From CBDCTM01 sp965222005 (GTDB taxonomy: Bacteria > Bacteroidota > Bacteroidia > Chitinophagales > Saprospiraceae), in the NCBI GenBank assembly GCA_965222005.1, contig OZ244935.1:5580001-5644000 (forward strand): a DNA stretch of 64,000 nucleotides, written 5' to 3'. Positions 52,298 to 60,952 of this stretch are shown one piece after another. Positions within the stretch are counted from its first letter, which is position 1. Every line of letters starts with the position of its first letter. The translations under genes were made by a program, and so were the position numbers. The notes beneath the pieces are model-generated. The model was not told where the DNA came from. It ran no database searches and saw nothing but the letters and a program-made list of their open reading frames with translations.

Positions 52298-53284
52298 TTA
52301 TTTTTTTCTAGAGAGCAACATACAAGTATAATTTAATTCTATTGCTACATCATGCTGAGAAGGTAAAGATGTAAGAAAATGATCAAAACCAAATCCCAAA
52401 CCATTTTTCAATTGACGCCCAAATTGAAATCCAAATTCAAAATGAAGCCGAGCCAAATTCTCTTGACTCAATATCCCTACCCCTCCTCCTAACCAAAAGG
52501 GTAATACAAGATAGTATCGCAAATTGGCGTTCACATGCAACGGAACACCACTGTACGATTTTACCCAAAACATGGGCTGGAGATAACTTTTTGCATTCAA
52601 AAAACAATTTCCTCCTAGGATAACATGAAAGTGAGGATTGCCGCTTTCTTTAAAATCATCAAAAGGCAATCTCCGTGATAAAGTGACGTCTTTTTCCAAC
52701 AATTGAACTAAGGACACTCCCATAAATAAATCATGCGAAATTCCAATTCGTTTTAAATAAAACAAACCTGCTCCAAGCCTAAGTGATCGCTGATTAAAAG
52801 AACTTCCTTCAAACACATCATTTGGTTCCAACAGTCTCATAGAATCGTCCCAGTTAAAACCAATCTGTTGTAAACCCAAACTAATTCCGCCAGATAAATA
52901 ATGATATCGTTTAGCCGGACCAAGTTTTGCAAATGCAGCCATCCGGAAGGTAGCAATTGAATACTCCAAAGGGCCAAATTTATTACTTGTTAAAAAAGCA
53001 CCGAAAAGAGGTCGAAAGCCAATCCTTCCCAATTTCAGATTAGATACATAATCAAATCTAGCCGAAATGGACTTTGGCACTGTTGAAGCCGTGCCTTCCT
53101 TTCTATAAGTAAGTCCAAAAAATGAATTGTAATGCCCCTCATAAGATATGTAGTAATTGTGAAGTGCAGCAGGATTAATCAAACCTTGATGTTCTCGATA
53201 ATCCGTAAACCAACTTAATGGCTGGGCACCTGCAACAATTACAGTAAAAAGAAAATAAAACAAACTACTTAACCGAATAATCAC
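52298..53284 (-). CDS. PorP/SprF-family type IX secretion system protein
   Basis: A 328-residue outer-membrane barrel. GTG 53284 is the start; signal peptide SLFYFLFTVIVAGAQ. The family landmark is seen in TDYREHQGLINPAALHNYYI with INPA and following GHYNSFFGLTYRKE; later strands GGISLGLQQIGFNW, GAGLFYLKRIGISHDL, LGGNCFLNAKSYLQPMFWVK and FGFGFQFGRQLKNGLGFGFD are typical. Convergent with the caspase gene with a gap of 8 bases. PorP/SprF proteins are often encoded with the T9SS substrates they help to anchor. Confidence 0.82.
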   Translation of the reverse strand: MIIRLSSLFYFLFTVIVAGAQPLSWFTDYREHQGLINPAALHNYYISYEGHYNSFFGLTYRKEGTASTVPKSISARFDYVSNLKLGRIGFRPLFGAFLTSNKFGPLEYSIATFRMAAFAKLGPAKRYHYLSGGISLGLQQIGFNWDDSMRLLEPNDVFEGSSFNQRSLRLGAGLFYLKRIGISHDLFMGVSLVQLLEKDVTLSRRLPFDDFKESGNPHFHVILGGNCFLNAKSYLQPMFWVKSYSGVPLHVNANLRYYLVLPFWLGGGVGILSQENLARLHFEFGFQFGRQLKNGLGFGFDHFLTSLPSQHDVAIELNYTCMLLSRKK

Positions 53285-53371
53285 AATAACAAAAGGGAAT
53301 TAACGAAAAGCGAATATATTCTCCCTAAGGTAGCAATTTTATTCAGATGACAAGGAAGACTCATATCCAAG

Positions 53372-53560
53372 AAAGCTCAAAAAGCGCGGCTACCAGGAAG
53401 CCGAACTGGCCGTGTTCGATATGTCCCAATATTATTCTGTATTTGCCAGTCGGGAAGGGAGCTTGCAGGCTGCCTGGAAGCAGCGCGATCAATTGCGCAG
53501 CTCAGGTTATGTCGATACCTACGTACATAAGCGGCGAAGCAAGTATGGGAGGTGATTAGT
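53372..53560 (+). repeat. right copy of 189-bp direct repeat
   Basis: Identical to 38065-38253. It carries the SPOR gene tail in frame but without any start, and its last five bases TTAGT contain the reverse stop codon of the hydrolase gene (53556-53558). Confidence 0.92.
53373..53555 (+). pseudogene. 3' fragment of the SPOR-domain gene
   Basis: Open frame KLKKRGYQEAELAVFDMSQY ... SKYGR-stop, exactly the last 60 codons and stop of the gene at 37709-38248. It lacks the membrane anchor and start, so it is not expected to make the protein. An open frame in another phase (53347-53559) is a shadow. Confidence 0.85.
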
Positions 53561-54221
53561 ACACAATGCATTTTAATATAGCCTGGCTCACTTCATTCGG
53601 CTTCTGATAAATCATAAAGTGCCCTCCTTTTCCGATTATTTCATCTGCACTTTTGAGCAGTGGCGGGGGAAAGGTTTTGTCATGCTCCCCATGTATTTGG
53701 CAAATTTGTGCAGAATGCACCTGTTCTACACCCTTCCATTGGGAAAGATGCTTTAGTGCCCATTGCAAATACAGGTCGCTGTTTTTGTTAACCATATCTA
53801 AAAAAAGATCGCGCTCTTCCGCTTTAATATATCCATGCTTCGCAGCCCACAAAGGGAAAGTAGAATTGACAAGCCGCCGTGAGAACCATCTGTGGGCATG
53901 TAAGGGAGCGAGCATTTTAAAGAATGAAGGCATTTCTTCCCTCGATCGAATGCTCGAAATCAAAATCACTTGCGCCACGTTGTGCCTGGCTGCTATTTCC
54001 TGCGCTACAATCCCTCCGAATGAATGGCCGATCAAAACAACCGGCCGATCCGAAAAGTTAATTCGCCCGGCTATGCGATTGGTATAACTACCCAGGCTTT
54101 CATCAGCAGTGGGTTCCATCCAATCGAGAGCAATAAGCTTGTAGTCATGAAGTTTTAGCCTTCGGAATATTCGACAATCAAACCCCAGTCCAGGCAGCAA
54201 GTATAGGCAAGGTTTATTCAT
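53556..54221 (-). CDS. alpha/beta hydrolase
   Basis: A 221-residue hydrolase from ATG 54221 (MNKPCLYLLPGLGFDCR). Nucleophile Ser67 in VVLIGHSFGG, acid in QIHGEHDKTFP, His in GKGGHFMIY, and the oxyanion glycine PGLG. No lid domain extension. It is cytoplasmic (no signal peptide). Its stop codon is inside the right copy of the direct repeat. Substrate unknown. Its start overlaps the stop of the TonB_C gene by 8 bases. Confidence 0.85.
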   Translation of the reverse strand: MNKPCLYLLPGLGFDCRIFRRLKLHDYKLIALDWMEPTADESLGSYTNRIAGRINFSDRPVVLIGHSFGGIVAQEIAARHNVAQVILISSIRSREEMPSFFKMLAPLHAHRWFSRRLVNSTFPLWAAKHGYIKAEERDLFLDMVNKNSDLYLQWALKHLSQWKGVEQVHSAQICQIHGEHDKTFPPPLLKSADEIIGKGGHFMIYQKPNEVSQAILKCIVY

Positions 54222-55335
54222 TCGTCTCTTCCACAGTGTTCCTATTTCTCCCAACTCCACAAATCAGCGGCAATAGCTGATTGTACCAGGTTACCCAAAG
54301 TGTTTGACGAGCCTGGCTAAGGTCGGCGCATGCCTCCTCCATGCGATTCAAATCTACATATGCCTGACCACGAAAGGACAGAAATTCGGCATTTTCGGGG
54401 AAAAGGGAAACTGCTTCGTTCCATTTAGCCAAAGCTGCCTCTGATTGGTCTGCCTCATAAAGCTGTGCTGCCTCTGCGCTCAACTGACGGGCCTGATGAA
54501 ATTCTGCTACCCGCTTGGCACAAGTTGGTGAAGTTGGCTCAAAAGGCAGGCGCATTGATACAGTGGCCGGTACCAGCCGGTCCTCATATTCTGCTGCCAG
54601 CCAATGCCCTTTGGTAGCATGCGCAGCGGCAATGGCTTCATACATATAATCGATCCCCAAGCCGCTGTAGTCGAGCAGATCGGTAACAAGCACACTTCCA
54701 TCCCTCCGCACCAACAACTGTACTTCCACTTCGCCACATCTACAATCTGCGTTGCCGGATTCGGGATAAATAAGATTGCTGGAGAGGAAGCTATCCAGCC
54801 CTGCCGGACCGCCCTCAAAGAAGGGAGGCCGATCCATAAGCAGCCAGGTTGTATCCCGACCGATCAGGGCGAATTCGGGCGGGGCGGATGGCTCCTGTAT
54901 TTTAAACTTTACGGGAAGCACAAAATAGCTGCGTCCGGCTTCTCCGTTTTTCCGGCCAGGCATCCAGCGGGCAGGGAGCTGATTCATAGAAAGTACCACC
55001 CGAACCGCCTCGGCGGCACAGCCACCACCAATATCTTTGAGTACTTCAACCGGACCAATCTGCCCATTTTTTTCCACTACAAATCGTACTACTACAGTGC
55101 CTTCAATACCTTCTGCAACCGCCTGTTGCGGATAGCGAATCTGCTGATAGACGTATTGGAGCATTTTTTTGGTAGCACATTCATCTTTGGCGGCAGCAGC
55201 ACCATCCAGTGTTTCGCAGCCCGGAAAACGCGCCTTTTCATCTACGACCTGCCAAATGGTCGTATCAGTTTCAGCAGGCTGCGCTTCCACAGCAAGGTGT
55301 ACAAGTATCCATAACAACGTGACTAGCATTTTCAT
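54214..55335 (-). CDS. secreted protein with two TonB C-terminal-like domains and TPR helices
   Basis: A 373-residue protein from ATG 55335 with a signal peptide (LVTLLWILVHLAVEAQ). Residues ~60-150 match TonB_C (RYPQQAVAEGIEGTVVVRFV, PGRKNGEAGRSYFVLPVKFK); a second copy with similar spacing follows (LIYPESGNADCRCGEVEVQL). TPR-like helices close the protein (AAQLYEADQSEAALAKWNEA). It lacks the TonB membrane anchor with a Pro-rich spacer, so it is more likely a periplasmic adaptor than an energy transducer. Overlaps the hydrolase gene. Confidence 0.75.
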   Translation of the reverse strand: MKMLVTLLWILVHLAVEAQPAETDTTIWQVVDEKARFPGCETLDGAAAAKDECATKKMLQYVYQQIRYPQQAVAEGIEGTVVVRFVVEKNGQIGPVEVLKDIGGGCAAEAVRVVLSMNQLPARWMPGRKNGEAGRSYFVLPVKFKIQEPSAPPEFALIGRDTTWLLMDRPPFFEGGPAGLDSFLSSNLIYPESGNADCRCGEVEVQLLVRRDGSVLVTDLLDYSGLGIDYMYEAIAAAHATKGHWLAAEYEDRLVPATVSMRLPFEPTSPTCAKRVAEFHQARQLSAEAAQLYEADQSEAALAKWNEAVSLFPENAEFLSFRGQAYVDLNRMEEACADLSQARQTLWVTWYNQLLPLICGVGRNRNTVEETNE

Positions 55336-55451
55336 ACGATGTGATTTTGTGAAGCTCAAAAATTAGTGGATCGGAGCTTTATCAGCAATCTTTTTCAAAC
55401 CTACGATGGTCTTTAAAAAACTGCAAAATACGGCAATTCGGCTTCAAAAAT

Positions 55452-55459
55452 TATCTTTG
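55452..55459 (+). promoter_or_regulatory. Bacteroidota -7 box (TATCTTTG)
   Basis: TATCTTTG matches TAnnTTTG and lies 22 bases before ATG 55482 of the beta-helix lipoprotein gene. No matching TTTG is seen at the -33 distance. Confidence 0.4.
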
Positions 55460-55481
55460 ATTCAAATCAAACTCCTGAGAT

Positions 55482-57326
55482 ATGACGAATTACCCCACCT
55501 TTCTGCTGCTCTCCTTCTTTCTAACAAGCACCCTGATGAGCTGCTCAGAGGCTTCCCGCGAGATCGTTCTGAGTCAGGGTTTGCACATCAGCAGCTCTGC
55601 AACTATCAAGGCCGACACATTCTTCCTGCCTGCTTTAGATAGTCTCAGCACCCCCGTGATTACGATATCGGGAAGCGATTTGGAGGTCGACTTCAATGGA
55701 GCAGTGCTGCTTGGCGCAACCCCCAGCCAATTGCCGAACACTTTTGCCGGGCTTGGAATTTTGGTGAAAGAGGGAAAAAATATTCGTATCAAAAACCTGA
55801 ATGTCAGAGGATATAAGGTGGGCCTGATGGCTGTGTCAACAGATAGCTTGCAAATTGAGGATTCCGACTTTAGCTACAACTATCGCCAGCGCCTCAAAAG
55901 TACCCGAAAAAAGGAAGACCTGGCCGACTGGATGAGCTACCACAACAACGAACAAGATCAATGGCTTCGGTATGGTGCAGCGGTATATATGAAAGGCTGC
56001 AATCAAGCGCTGGTGCGCAACCTCAGGGTGACGGGTGGCCAAAATGGATTGATGCTGGTGCGTTGCAACAAGGGTCTTTTTTACAACAATGACCTACGTT
56101 ACAATTCCGGCCTCGGCATAGGCATGTACCGATCCAGCCGCAATCGGGTAATGCACAATCGCCTCGATTTCAACATTCGCGGATACAGCCACGGAATCTA
56201 CAATCGGGGGCAGGATTCTGCCGGCCTGCTGGCTTACGAACAATGCCGCCGCAATATATTTGCCTTCAATTCTGCTACCCACAGTGGCGATGGCTTCTTT
56301 CTGTGGGCAGGGCACGAAACCATGGAGAGTGGAAAAGGAGGCTGCAACAGCAACGTCTTTTATGCCAACGACTGCTCTTATGCCTCCAACAATGGCATCG
56401 AGATCACCTTCAGTGGGCAGAACAAGGTGGTGAGCAACCGGATCGACGAGTGTGATTATGCCTTGTGGGGAGGCTATAGTTACCAGACCAGCTTCATTGG
56501 CAATCGGATGAAGGACAACCGGATTGGTGTTGCCTTTGAGCAGGGCAACAACAATGAGCTGAGTTACAATCACTTTGAAGGAGGCACCATCGGCATCCAG
56601 CTTTGGGAGCGGGAAAAGCAACCAGCGGATTGGAAATTTGCCCAAAAGCGAGATGTCAGCAGCCGTCAGTACCGCATTGCCAACAACTATCTGGATGGTG
56701 TAGCCGTTCCGTTTCGCATTAGTCATACCAAACAATCAGATGTGATATTAAACTATGTGAATCACTTTACCACCTTATTTGAAGTAGCAAGTGCTAATCA
56801 AAAATTGCGCTTTTTGGAAAACCGAATTTATCAAGCCGAAGGCTGGGGAGTAGCTACCGAGGCCCTGGAGGATAATACCTTACTACTCGATAAAAGCCCT
56901 CCTCCTTATAAACTACCGGAAATGGTGGAGATGCCCCATCGGATACGCCCCCTTGCAGATGGCATGTACGCAATGATTGCAGATGATGAAAGACGCGGCA
57001 GGCAATATATGCTGATCGATGAATGGGGCCCTTATGATTTCCAGTCGCCATTCATTTGGTTGGAAAAGGTGGAGGGCGAAGTGCATCACTTTGTGGTGTA
57101 TGGCCCTGCTGATGGAAAATGGAAGCTTGTGGGTAGCGAAGGTTTGACTAAGCTCAGTGTGCAAAGTGGCCAATTTCCGATGAGCCTGACAGCGCGGCGA
57201 GAGGTTGAGCAGCCAACCCTTGAGCTCCGCATCCAGTATATTGGGCCAGCCTTTATAGATCGATTCGGCCGGTGGATACCCAAAGGCCAAGCTTTTGAAT
57301 TTGCTTTTCGGGAGGTAGATGATTGA
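55482..57326 (+). CDS. right-handed beta-helix (NosD/pectate-lyase-like) lipoprotein
   Basis: A 614-residue lipoprotein (leader FLLLSFFLTSTLMSC). Residues ~60-440 form a parallel beta-helix with repeated asparagine and hydrophobic ladders, e.g. IRIKNLNVRGYKVGLMA, FYNNDLRYNSGLGIGMY, FYANDCSYASNNGIEIT, YNHFEGGTIGIQLWE, as in NosD-type and pectate-lyase-type proteins. The C-terminal ~170 residues are a separate beta domain (FQSPFIWLEKVEGEVHHFVV). No catalytic Asp/Lys set is obvious, so the target glycan is open. Possibly on the outer membrane. Confidence 0.8.
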   Translation: MTNYPTFLLLSFFLTSTLMSCSEASREIVLSQGLHISSSATIKADTFFLPALDSLSTPVITISGSDLEVDFNGAVLLGATPSQLPNTFAGLGILVKEGKNIRIKNLNVRGYKVGLMAVSTDSLQIEDSDFSYNYRQRLKSTRKKEDLADWMSYHNNEQDQWLRYGAAVYMKGCNQALVRNLRVTGGQNGLMLVRCNKGLFYNNDLRYNSGLGIGMYRSSRNRVMHNRLDFNIRGYSHGIYNRGQDSAGLLAYEQCRRNIFAFNSATHSGDGFFLWAGHETMESGKGGCNSNVFYANDCSYASNNGIEITFSGQNKVVSNRIDECDYALWGGYSYQTSFIGNRMKDNRIGVAFEQGNNNELSYNHFEGGTIGIQLWEREKQPADWKFAQKRDVSSRQYRIANNYLDGVAVPFRISHTKQSDVILNYVNHFTTLFEVASANQKLRFLENRIYQAEGWGVATEALEDNTLLLDKSPPPYKLPEMVEMPHRIRPLADGMYAMIADDERRGRQYMLIDEWGPYDFQSPFIWLEKVEGEVHHFVVYGPADGKWKLVGSEGLTKLSVQSGQFPMSLTARREVEQPTLELRIQYIGPAFIDRFGRWIPKGQAFEFAFREVDD

Positions 57327-57338
57327 CAGCCTTGTTTG

Positions 57339-57956
57339 CTATTTTTCCCCAAACAAGCTCAACCATCCCAGCACTTTAGAGTGCCTAACATACCACCTCC
57401 CATCCCGGTTGCTGAGGTTGATCAACTCGCGGCTGTATGGCCCAACATTTTGCTGGACTATTTCAATGTGCCCTTCGTCCACCGCGCTTATGATAGCCAC
57501 ATGCCCAAATTGATCGCCGCCGAATACCAAAATATCATCGATCATTGGCCGACGGCGACTGCCGTTGCGAAACTGGTATAAGCCACGGTCGGCATTGAAG
57601 ATGCCATTGGCAAGGTATAGATTGAAAAATTCACGGGCATGCCCCCAGGTGTTGGGCATACTATGCTCCAGGTAATCATAGTAATAGCGTTTCACAAATT
57701 CCACGCATTGCCACCGCAGGCCATAGTTGTAACCATTGCTATGCTCATGGCGGCCATGTACCTGCCGAACGGTACCGTTATAATAAACAGGAATGCCATT
57801 GAGATCATCTATCTGTTCACCAACCCGAGGAGCCGTTTTGATAGAAGCTTTGACCGGCTTGACGGCATTGCCCATGTCGCTATGCCGAAGGGGAGGCTCC
57901 GACCCACAGGAAAGGCAGCACAACAGTGCCAATAGACGTATAGTTTTCAACTCCAT
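57339..57956 (-). CDS. CHAP-domain lipoprotein amidase
   Basis: A 205-residue protein from ATG 57956 (leader KTIRLLALLCCLSC, lipobox Cys). The CHAP (NlpC/P60-like) cysteine peptidase/amidase fold shows the nucleophile in GLRWQCVEFVKRYYYDY, the His in QFGHVAIISAVDE and the polar third residue near IVQQNVG. Probably cuts peptidoglycan stem or cross-bridge amides in the periplasm. Convergent with the beta-helix gene with 12 bases between. Confidence 0.85.
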   Translation of the reverse strand: MELKTIRLLALLCCLSCGSEPPLRHSDMGNAVKPVKASIKTAPRVGEQIDDLNGIPVYYNGTVRQVHGRHEHSNGYNYGLRWQCVEFVKRYYYDYLEHSMPNTWGHAREFFNLYLANGIFNADRGLYQFRNGSRRRPMIDDILVFGGDQFGHVAIISAVDEGHIEIVQQNVGPYSRELINLSNRDGRWYVRHSKVLGWLSLFGEK

Positions 57957-58434
57957 AGTGTTTCCGCGAAATTCTTTGGCAAGATAAAAAAAGATTGTCA
58001 AACAGCACTAATACATTGATACATAACTACTTACACATCCACCAAATTGTGTATTAATTCTTATATAAGGCTTTCAATCTCATTATCATTTTATTGCATG
58101 TATTATGCCGAAATTCAAATAGCCGCATCCTGAAAGTTCTCACTAATGGTCTGTCAAGATTAAATTGCCGGCTGTCTTTGGCGTATTTTGCACATGTACT
58201 GCGTTACACAACCGGCCTTGATAGCTACGGCTATCAGACCGAACCTGCGCCTTGTCCATGCACAAACTACACTCAAATTCAACTCGTCATTTAAACGTTG
58301 ACAAACCACTAATTTCTGAACTGCCTGGCCAACAAAGCTTTCGGCAGCATTTTACGGATTCGTCTCCGCCATTTGGTATGGCAATTGCAGCCATTCCAAA
58401 AGCTCCCCTTCATTTACCTTCAATCCTTTCGATT
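57957..58434. other. 478-bp gap with no supported gene
   Basis: Between divergent CHAP and outer-membrane-barrel genes. AT-rich on the CHAP side, more mixed toward 58.2 kb. An open frame (58252-58434, in phase with the following gene) has no signal peptide or start signal. I see no RNA gene or strong hairpin. It should hold both promoters. Confidence 0.4.
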
Positions 58435-59076
58435 ATGCGTTTATCTATCAGGCATCTATCTGCTATAGCTGTACTGGCTGTAATAAGCTGTTTTACGTCC
58501 ACAGAAGTAGCCGCACAGGCCAGTACCTTTTACTGGGATCACGGATCGGGCTTTTCCCATTCTACTATTAGTGTGGGCTATTTGATGAACAATATGGATG
58601 AGATGCTAGAGATGGAGGCGGGTAGCAATCGGGGCTTTCAAGTGGGCTACGAATACACGCTCGGCCAGCAGTTTGGGCTCAGTCTTGGCGCCTATTTTCA
58701 ACACATTGCCGGGGCTTTCAACAAGATTCCCGAATATTCGGAGCATGGCGTGATGGGAGAAGGAGAAGCATTTACGATCTATGGTTTTAAAGTGCCTTTG
58801 ATGGCAGGCCTCCGGTCAGAAATGGCTCCAAGCCTCCAATACCGGCTCGATGCTGGCATTCAATGGCATCTGGGATACATTACTTCGCATTCAGCGCCCA
58901 AAGCTCAGGGGCTCATGCCCGAACGACAGTCGGTGGCACTGGCCCTGCGCGGAGGTATTGGCTTTCACCGATTCATGATAAATGCCCAATATGAAAAAGG
59001 AGTAAGCCGGGTTTTCAAAGATATGGATGGCTATTACCTAGATATTTTGAGCATTTCGGCAGCTTTTAGTTTTTAG
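58435..59076 (+). CDS. predicted outer-membrane beta-barrel protein
   Basis: A 213-residue protein from ATG 58435 (signal LSAIAVLAVISCFTSTEVAAQ); the frame extends upstream but without a signal. Strands: FSHSTISVGYLM, RGFQVGYEYTLGQQFGLSLG, FTIYGFKVPLMAGLRSEM, LQYRLDAGIQWHLGYIT, VALALRGGIGFHRFMINAQY, ending AAFSF, a terminal Phe as in outer-membrane barrels. Convergent with glgP, overlapping by 11 bases. No family assigned. Confidence 0.62.
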   Translation: MRLSIRHLSAIAVLAVISCFTSTEVAAQASTFYWDHGSGFSHSTISVGYLMNNMDEMLEMEAGSNRGFQVGYEYTLGQQFGLSLGAYFQHIAGAFNKIPEYSEHGVMGEGEAFTIYGFKVPLMAGLRSEMAPSLQYRLDAGIQWHLGYITSHSAPKAQGLMPERQSVALALRGGIGFHRFMINAQYEKGVSRVFKDMDGYYLDILSISAAFSF

Positions 59077-60772
59077 AACTGGCCGCTACTTGCCCTACAT
59101 TGCTGATAAATTCCACATTGGCACTGTACAGCTTTTCATAATACTGGTGTGCCATGCGGTCTGAATCAAAGAAGGGGACCACCTCGCGCATACTTGTCTT
59201 TACTATCTTCAGCCAATCTTTCGGCCGATCATAATACATGGGGATGATTTCCTGCTCCAATATACGCATCATGTTATCCATATCCTGCTGGTCCTGCTCA
59301 TGCAGGGGCAATGTCGGATCTACTTTGGGCACGATGAATGCGTTTTCAGTGTGGCGGGCAAATTCAGGTATCCAGCCATCGAAAGTAGAGCAGTTGACCG
59401 AGGCATTCATGGCGGCTGTCATTCCACTGGTTCCGGAAGCTTCGCGCGGTACGCGGGGAGTATTGAGCCAGACATCTGATCCCTGTTTCAACATTTTTGA
59501 CAATTGCAGCTCATAGCCTGTCAAGACTGCGCAGTTTCTATATTTTTTGCTGAGGTGAACCAATCCGTTGAACATGCTAACGGCCTCATAATCAGTAGGA
59601 TAGGGCTTTCCCGCCCAGATAATCTGAATGGGGTGTTCCGTATTGCTGACCATCCGTTCGAAGCGTTCCAGATCGCGGGTGATGAGGTCGGCTCGTTTGT
59701 AAGCTGCAAAGCGCCGGGCCCAAACAAGGGTGAGCGTAGTAGGGTTGAACATTTTGCCCGTCTGGTCGGCTACTAAATTGAACAGCCGCTGCTTGAGCCA
59801 GCGTTTGCGGCGCATCAAACCATCATCCTCTCCAGCTTCCAGCTCTCTGTCCATGATCGGATCGGACCAGTATTTTTTATTTTGCGCATTGGTAATATGG
59901 GTAATCGGACAGATATTGTTAAACGTCCCCCACATTTCTCTGGATACACCACCGTGAATGCTCGACACGCCATTTGCCAGGCGCGCCAGTCGAAGGCAGG
60001 CCAGCGATTGATTGAAAGTATGGCCATCAATACCTGTTATCTGACGCACCTCCTCCAAAGACAAATTGGAGAAAAAGCTCAACTGTTCCAACAAGCGAAT
60101 GTCGTGCTTTTCATTGCCCGCTTCCACCGGCGTATGGGTAGTAAACACCAGCTTATTTCGTACTGCGGCCACATCACGCTGCTTATCATATAAATAAAAG
60201 GCCGCAGGCAGGGCATGTGCCTCATTCATATGATAAATGTCCGCATCGTATCCGATAATATCCAGCAATTTAGCACCTCCGAGGCCCAGCAGAATATATT
60301 GTGCCACTTTGGCCGAAACATTGGAATCGTACAACCGATGGCTGATTGATTGAGCCAGCCAATCATTTTCAGGCAGATCGGTGGATAGCAAAAACAAGGG
60401 CGCGGTGCCGAATATTGAAGGCGGCAGATAGAAGGCTTTGACCTTGACATCATGCCCGTCCACTTTGATGGTAAATACGATACCTGTATCCTGCAGAAAA
60501 CTGTATTGCTTTTCGATAAATTGGGCCGTCATCGATTTGTCGGGCTGCCGAACCTGGTCGTAGTAACCAAATTTCCACAAAATGCCAATACCGATCAGAT
60601 TTTGCCGTAGCTCGTAGGCACTGCGCATGTGCGAGCCCGCCAGATAGCCCAAGCCTCCCGCATAAATTTTGAGGGCTTGATCGATGCCATACTCCATACA
60701 GAAGTATGCCACGCGTTTTTCGTAATCGGGATTGACGGGATAGGGATGCTTGAATTGTTCAAAGGAAGCCAT
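59066..60772 (-). CDS. glgP: alpha-glucan family phosphorylase (GT35) with altered PLP site
   Basis: A 568-residue glycogen/glucan phosphorylase homologue of the short bacterial group. Motifs: FCMEYGID, GGLGYLAGSH, TTHTPVEAGNEKHD, WARRFAAYKRADLI, EASGTSGM and FDGWIPEFARHTENAF. In glycogen phosphorylases the PLP-binding Lys follows EASGTxxM; here residue 452 is Thr (GTSGMTAAMN; codon ACA at 59419-59417). If the start is right and the sequence correct, the enzyme may lack PLP and act differently, or belong to a subgroup with this change. It should act in the cytoplasm. Confidence 0.85.
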   Translation of the reverse strand: MASFEQFKHPYPVNPDYEKRVAYFCMEYGIDQALKIYAGGLGYLAGSHMRSAYELRQNLIGIGILWKFGYYDQVRQPDKSMTAQFIEKQYSFLQDTGIVFTIKVDGHDVKVKAFYLPPSIFGTAPLFLLSTDLPENDWLAQSISHRLYDSNVSAKVAQYILLGLGGAKLLDIIGYDADIYHMNEAHALPAAFYLYDKQRDVAAVRNKLVFTTHTPVEAGNEKHDIRLLEQLSFFSNLSLEEVRQITGIDGHTFNQSLACLRLARLANGVSSIHGGVSREMWGTFNNICPITHITNAQNKKYWSDPIMDRELEAGEDDGLMRRKRWLKQRLFNLVADQTGKMFNPTTLTLVWARRFAAYKRADLITRDLERFERMVSNTEHPIQIIWAGKPYPTDYEAVSMFNGLVHLSKKYRNCAVLTGYELQLSKMLKQGSDVWLNTPRVPREASGTSGMTAAMNASVNCSTFDGWIPEFARHTENAFIVPKVDPTLPLHEQDQQDMDNMMRILEQEIIPMYYDRPKDWLKIVKTSMREVVPFFDSDRMAHQYYEKLYSANVEFISNVGQVAASSKN

Positions 60773-60952
60773 AGTATGCCTGATTTAGTGTTGTATGTTT
60801 GTTTTAAAAAGCTGTAATGTTACGATATTTCAATAAAAAATCACTCGGATGCGTGACATTTCAAAATATATTGATAATATCAAATACACCTCAAGCTGAC
60901 TTTCAGCCCTGTACACATTAAAGAAAAAACCATGCCATCGAAATGGCACAAG

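Larger units (their letters stand above)
38254..53560. mobile_element. putative inserted segment bounded by 189-bp direct repeats
   Basis: The segment between the two repeats, counting the right copy, is 15,307 bp and contains T9SS and adhesin genes, small envelope genes, a sigma-like/protease cluster and a PorP/SprF gene. Joining across the repeats would give the SPOR stop directly followed by the convergent hydrolase stop, both inside the repeat. Much of it (45.8-53.3 kb) is visibly AT-richer than the flanks. No integrase, transposase or tRNA is present, so the mechanism of insertion is open; homologous recombination or loss of the integrase are possible. Confidence 0.5.

Noticed and set aside
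53347..53559. 70-codon frame covering the right repeat
   Set aside because: It is out of phase with the SPOR frame; the same shadow frame exists in the left copy (38037-38252).
38254..53560. integrative element with its own recombinase
   Set aside because: I searched the products in this segment for integrase, serine recombinase or transposase motifs and saw none, so I do not claim a functional element.
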